From Anaerolineales bacterium UBA6668 (GTDB lineage Bacteria; Chloroflexota; Anaerolineae; Anaerolineales; UBA6668), in NCBI GenBank assembly GCA_002455215.1, contig DKKK01000115.1, positions 22,163 through 30,925 of the forward strand: a stretch of 8,763 bases of DNA. The letters run 5' to 3'. Below, piece by piece: positions 8,001 to 8,763 of the stretch. Both the position numbers and the translations under genes were made by a program. The notes beneath the pieces were generated by a model. The model had not been told where the DNA came from. It saw nothing but the letters and a program-made list of their open reading frames with translations, and searched no databases. Positions within the stretch are counted from its first letter, which is position 1. Each line of letters opens with the position of its first letter.

Positions 8001-8668
8001 GTGGCGGGGTCAAAGGTGCGTAGGCTTTCTATCTCATCGCCAAAAAACTCAATGCGGATGGGTTCGTCTGCGGTTTGGCTCCAAATATCCAAAATGCCGC
8101 CCCGCCGACTAAATTGTCCGGGTTCACTCACAATGCTGGCGGGTTGGTAGCCGATACTCTGCCACTGCTGAAGCGCCTTGCCAATTGAAATTACGCCCCC
8201 CACGCGCAACCACTGGCTGGCGGAGAAGAAATTTTTGGCAGAGAGTGTACGCATCATCAAAGCACGCGCCGAAGTGACAATGATGGGAGCATGGGTTTGA
8301 GTGGTGGGTTGGGCGGCAGAGCGTTTGGCATTTAGCAGGGCTTGCAAGGCTTGTAACCGTTGGCGGGTAGTGCGTACGCCCCAAGCATTGCGCTCGTAAA
8401 ACAGCGCACTCGGTTCGGCAAAGTGCAAGATGGTGCGCTCTGGCAACCAATATTCCAACTCTTCGAGTATGGTTAAGGCGCGGTCATTGCGGTGGGTGAT
8501 GATAAGTAGGGGGTGGGCGCTCTCACGTGCCAAAACTGCCCAAAACGGTACTTGTGCCGTACGGCGTGGGTGCAGGTGTAGGCTTTGAGCTGGGGCTGGC
8601 AATGCCTGTAACACCTGTTGCAGGTCAGGCAAGCCCGCCAAACTAGGAAGGAGTGCGGCGAGATTCAT
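5069..8668 (-). CDS. mfd: Transcription-repair coupling factor Mfd
   Basis: A 1199-residue ATP-dependent DNA translocase, close to the usual Mfd length of about 1150. It binds RNA polymerase stalled at a lesion, pushes it off and recruits UvrA for nucleotide excision repair. Residues 1-340 form the UvrB-like module without a functional Walker [15 protein letters not shown] (184-197) lies in the UvrA-contacting part. The RNA-polymerase-interacting Tudor-like domain spans about 508-570 ([13 protein letters not shown] at 512-524). The helicase motor follows: Walker [12 protein letters not shown] (657-667), DEEQ box (760-763), TATPIPRT (786-793), [13 protein letters not shown] (899-911) and QLRGRVGR (929-936). 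The TRG translocation motif [13 protein letters not shown] is at 981-993. A Pro/Thr-rich linker (about 1028-1050) leads to the C-terminal autoinhibitory domain, which carries [16 protein letters not shown] (1070-1085). All key residues appear intact. The ATG at 8668 lies 10 nt below a strong extended -10 element with no Shine-Dalgarno sequence, so the mRNA may be leaderless. The neighbouring glycosyltransferases have no known link to this role. Confidence 0.98.
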   Translation of the reverse strand: MNLAALLPSLAGLPDLQQVLQALPAPAQSLHLHPRRTAQVPFWAVLARESAHPLLIITHRNDRALTILEELEYWLPERTILHFAEPSALFYERNAWGVRTTRQRLQALQALLNAKRSAAQPTTQTHAPIIVTSARALMMRTLSAKNFFSASQWLRVGGVISIGKALQQWQSIGYQPASIVSEPGQFSRRGGILDIWSQTADEPIRIEFFGDEIESLRTFDPATQRSMEKRTEVMIPPAREALPGKAPAALPFLQNLWADAGLTPATDLQQDLEKLAQGIAFPELENYLAWLDSEPASLLDYLPSQSLVAVQDWQAFEEAVGELEAQALEMKAEQLREGLLPADVPTPYLSWSDLQEQLSQARLLTLGGSTSEPPAGLPDLSQTFFAAERWGGQIKSFLDHVAELAIGEQPTVIVTRQAARLSELWNEYNTYTAPQDVVTGLPQGGQPVFVQGALSEGWVVEIPSSLAGRVTRLHLLTDAEIFGWSRPEPRRRKVVVSAPPPEAAFIEFQPNDYVVHVEHGIGRYIGLVTRQYENMEREFLQVEYEGGDHVYVPISQADRLTRYIGADGSRPSLHRLSTQEWTRAREKAREAAQEVAAELLELYAKRETISGYAFGTDTPWMRELEASFPYSETEDQLRAINEVKVDMQRPRPMDRLICGDVGYGKTEVALRAAFKATLDGKQVAVLVPTTVLAQQHTTTFQQRLAAFPVKIETLSRFRSEEEQAQVLTALECGEVDIVIGTHRLLSKDVRFKELGLVIIDEEQRFGVTHKEYLKHLRTAVDVLTLTATPIPRTLYMSLTGVRDISVINTAPSERVPVITNVAPYNKRTIRQAILRELDRGGQVFYVHNRVGTIQGVLKILEDLVPEARIGVGHGQMEEDQLAKVMESFTHGELDVLLCTTIIESGIDIPNANTLIIERADLFGLSQLYQLRGRVGRSVNRAYAYFFYPAQGMGKMTEEARERLDTIAEQNQLGAGYQIAMRDLEMRGAGDVLGMRQSGHISAVGFHLYTRLLNQAVRLLKTQHAIVQGEMPNLPTNTPTSPSLIQETHTSLELALVAVELPLEIGIPPAYVGDAKLRVQLYRRMAELATEDEIATMETELQDRFGTLPPAVKNLLFQLRIKLAAYQAGVDGVGHEAGRITLRSRAWESDGAKRLLAQILPPSARVSKGKAWLYKSEIGTQWQDELMKTLQMLANHSVTN

Positions 8669-8678
8669 AGAACAAGCA

Positions 8679-8687
8679 ATTATAGCA
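8679..8687 (-). promoter_or_regulatory. Extended -10 promoter of mfd
   Basis: On the minus strand the sequence reads TGCTATAAT, a perfect extended -10 (TGn plus consensus TATAAT). It ends 10 nt before the mfd ATG. No good -35 hexamer is seen 16-18 bp upstream, which extended -10 promoters can tolerate. Transcription would start about 7 nt downstream, only some 3 nt before the start codon, giving an essentially leaderless mRNA. The lack of any Shine-Dalgarno sequence fits this. The call is by motif only. Confidence 0.55.
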
Positions 8688-8763
8688 GAGCATTGAAAGC
8701 ACTCGGATGCGCAGTTTGCGATTCGACATACGTGACCAGGACTTTCTTAAAGTTATGAAAAGG

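Noticed and set aside
8693..8745. A possible fifth repeat copy upstream of mfd (ATTCGACATACGTG resembles the palindrome block, with GCAGTTTGCG nearby).
   Set aside because: Only one short block resembles the family, the hairpin and tail are missing, and the window ends soon after. It is too weak to call.

Overview
The window has four protein-coding genes, all on the minus strand. In transcription order they are mfd (transcription-repair coupling factor, complete), a 796-residue polytopic membrane glycosyltransferase of GT-C type (complete), a 258-residue family 2 glycosyltransferase (complete), and a second GT-C-type membrane glycosyltransferase that runs off the left edge (first 486 codons present). 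I see no tRNA, rRNA, CRISPR array, transposase or phage gene.

Organism: the sequence suggests a bacterium of moderate GC content, probably Chloroflexota and perhaps Anaerolineae. This rests on my memory of the leftmost protein's signature (a SDHAEKLFDV-like block followed by FFERNTGREAVQFY), which resembles a protein family common in that group, and on finding several GT-C proteins together. It is an inference, not an identification. mfd is too widely conserved to place the organism.

Layout: positions 1-1460 hold the partial GT-C enzyme with a long acidic, probably disordered N-terminal region. Positions 1486-2262 hold the soluble GT2 enzyme, 25 bp upstream of the first gene and very likely co-transcribed with it. 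Positions 2263-2422 are a 160-bp spacer built largely of a palindromic repeat. Positions 2423-4813 hold the complete GT-C enzyme. Positions 4814-5068 are a 255-bp spacer with two more repeat copies and a possible promoter. Positions 5069-8668 hold mfd. Positions 8669-8763 hold the mfd promoter (extended -10) and no visible gene.

The glycosyltransferases fit a common plan. A GT2 enzyme of the polyprenyl-phosphate hexose synthase type would charge a lipid carrier at the inner face of the membrane. The GT-C enzymes would then use the lipid-linked sugar outside to modify a glycan, lipid or protein. The acceptor cannot be told from the sequence. mfd is a housekeeping repair gene and probably only a neighbour.

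The most unusual content is a dispersed palindromic repeat of about 75-100 bp, with four recognisable copies. Its parts are an A/T-rich hairpin (AATTGCGCTTTTT / AAAAAGCGCAATT), a CACGTG-centred palindrome (TTCGGCACACGTGCC) and a CCCGTGTCGAATATA-like tail. Three copies lie in spacers and bracket the 796-residue gene in inverted orientation. The fourth lies in frame inside the coding sequence of the leftmost gene. I do not recognise this element as a named family.
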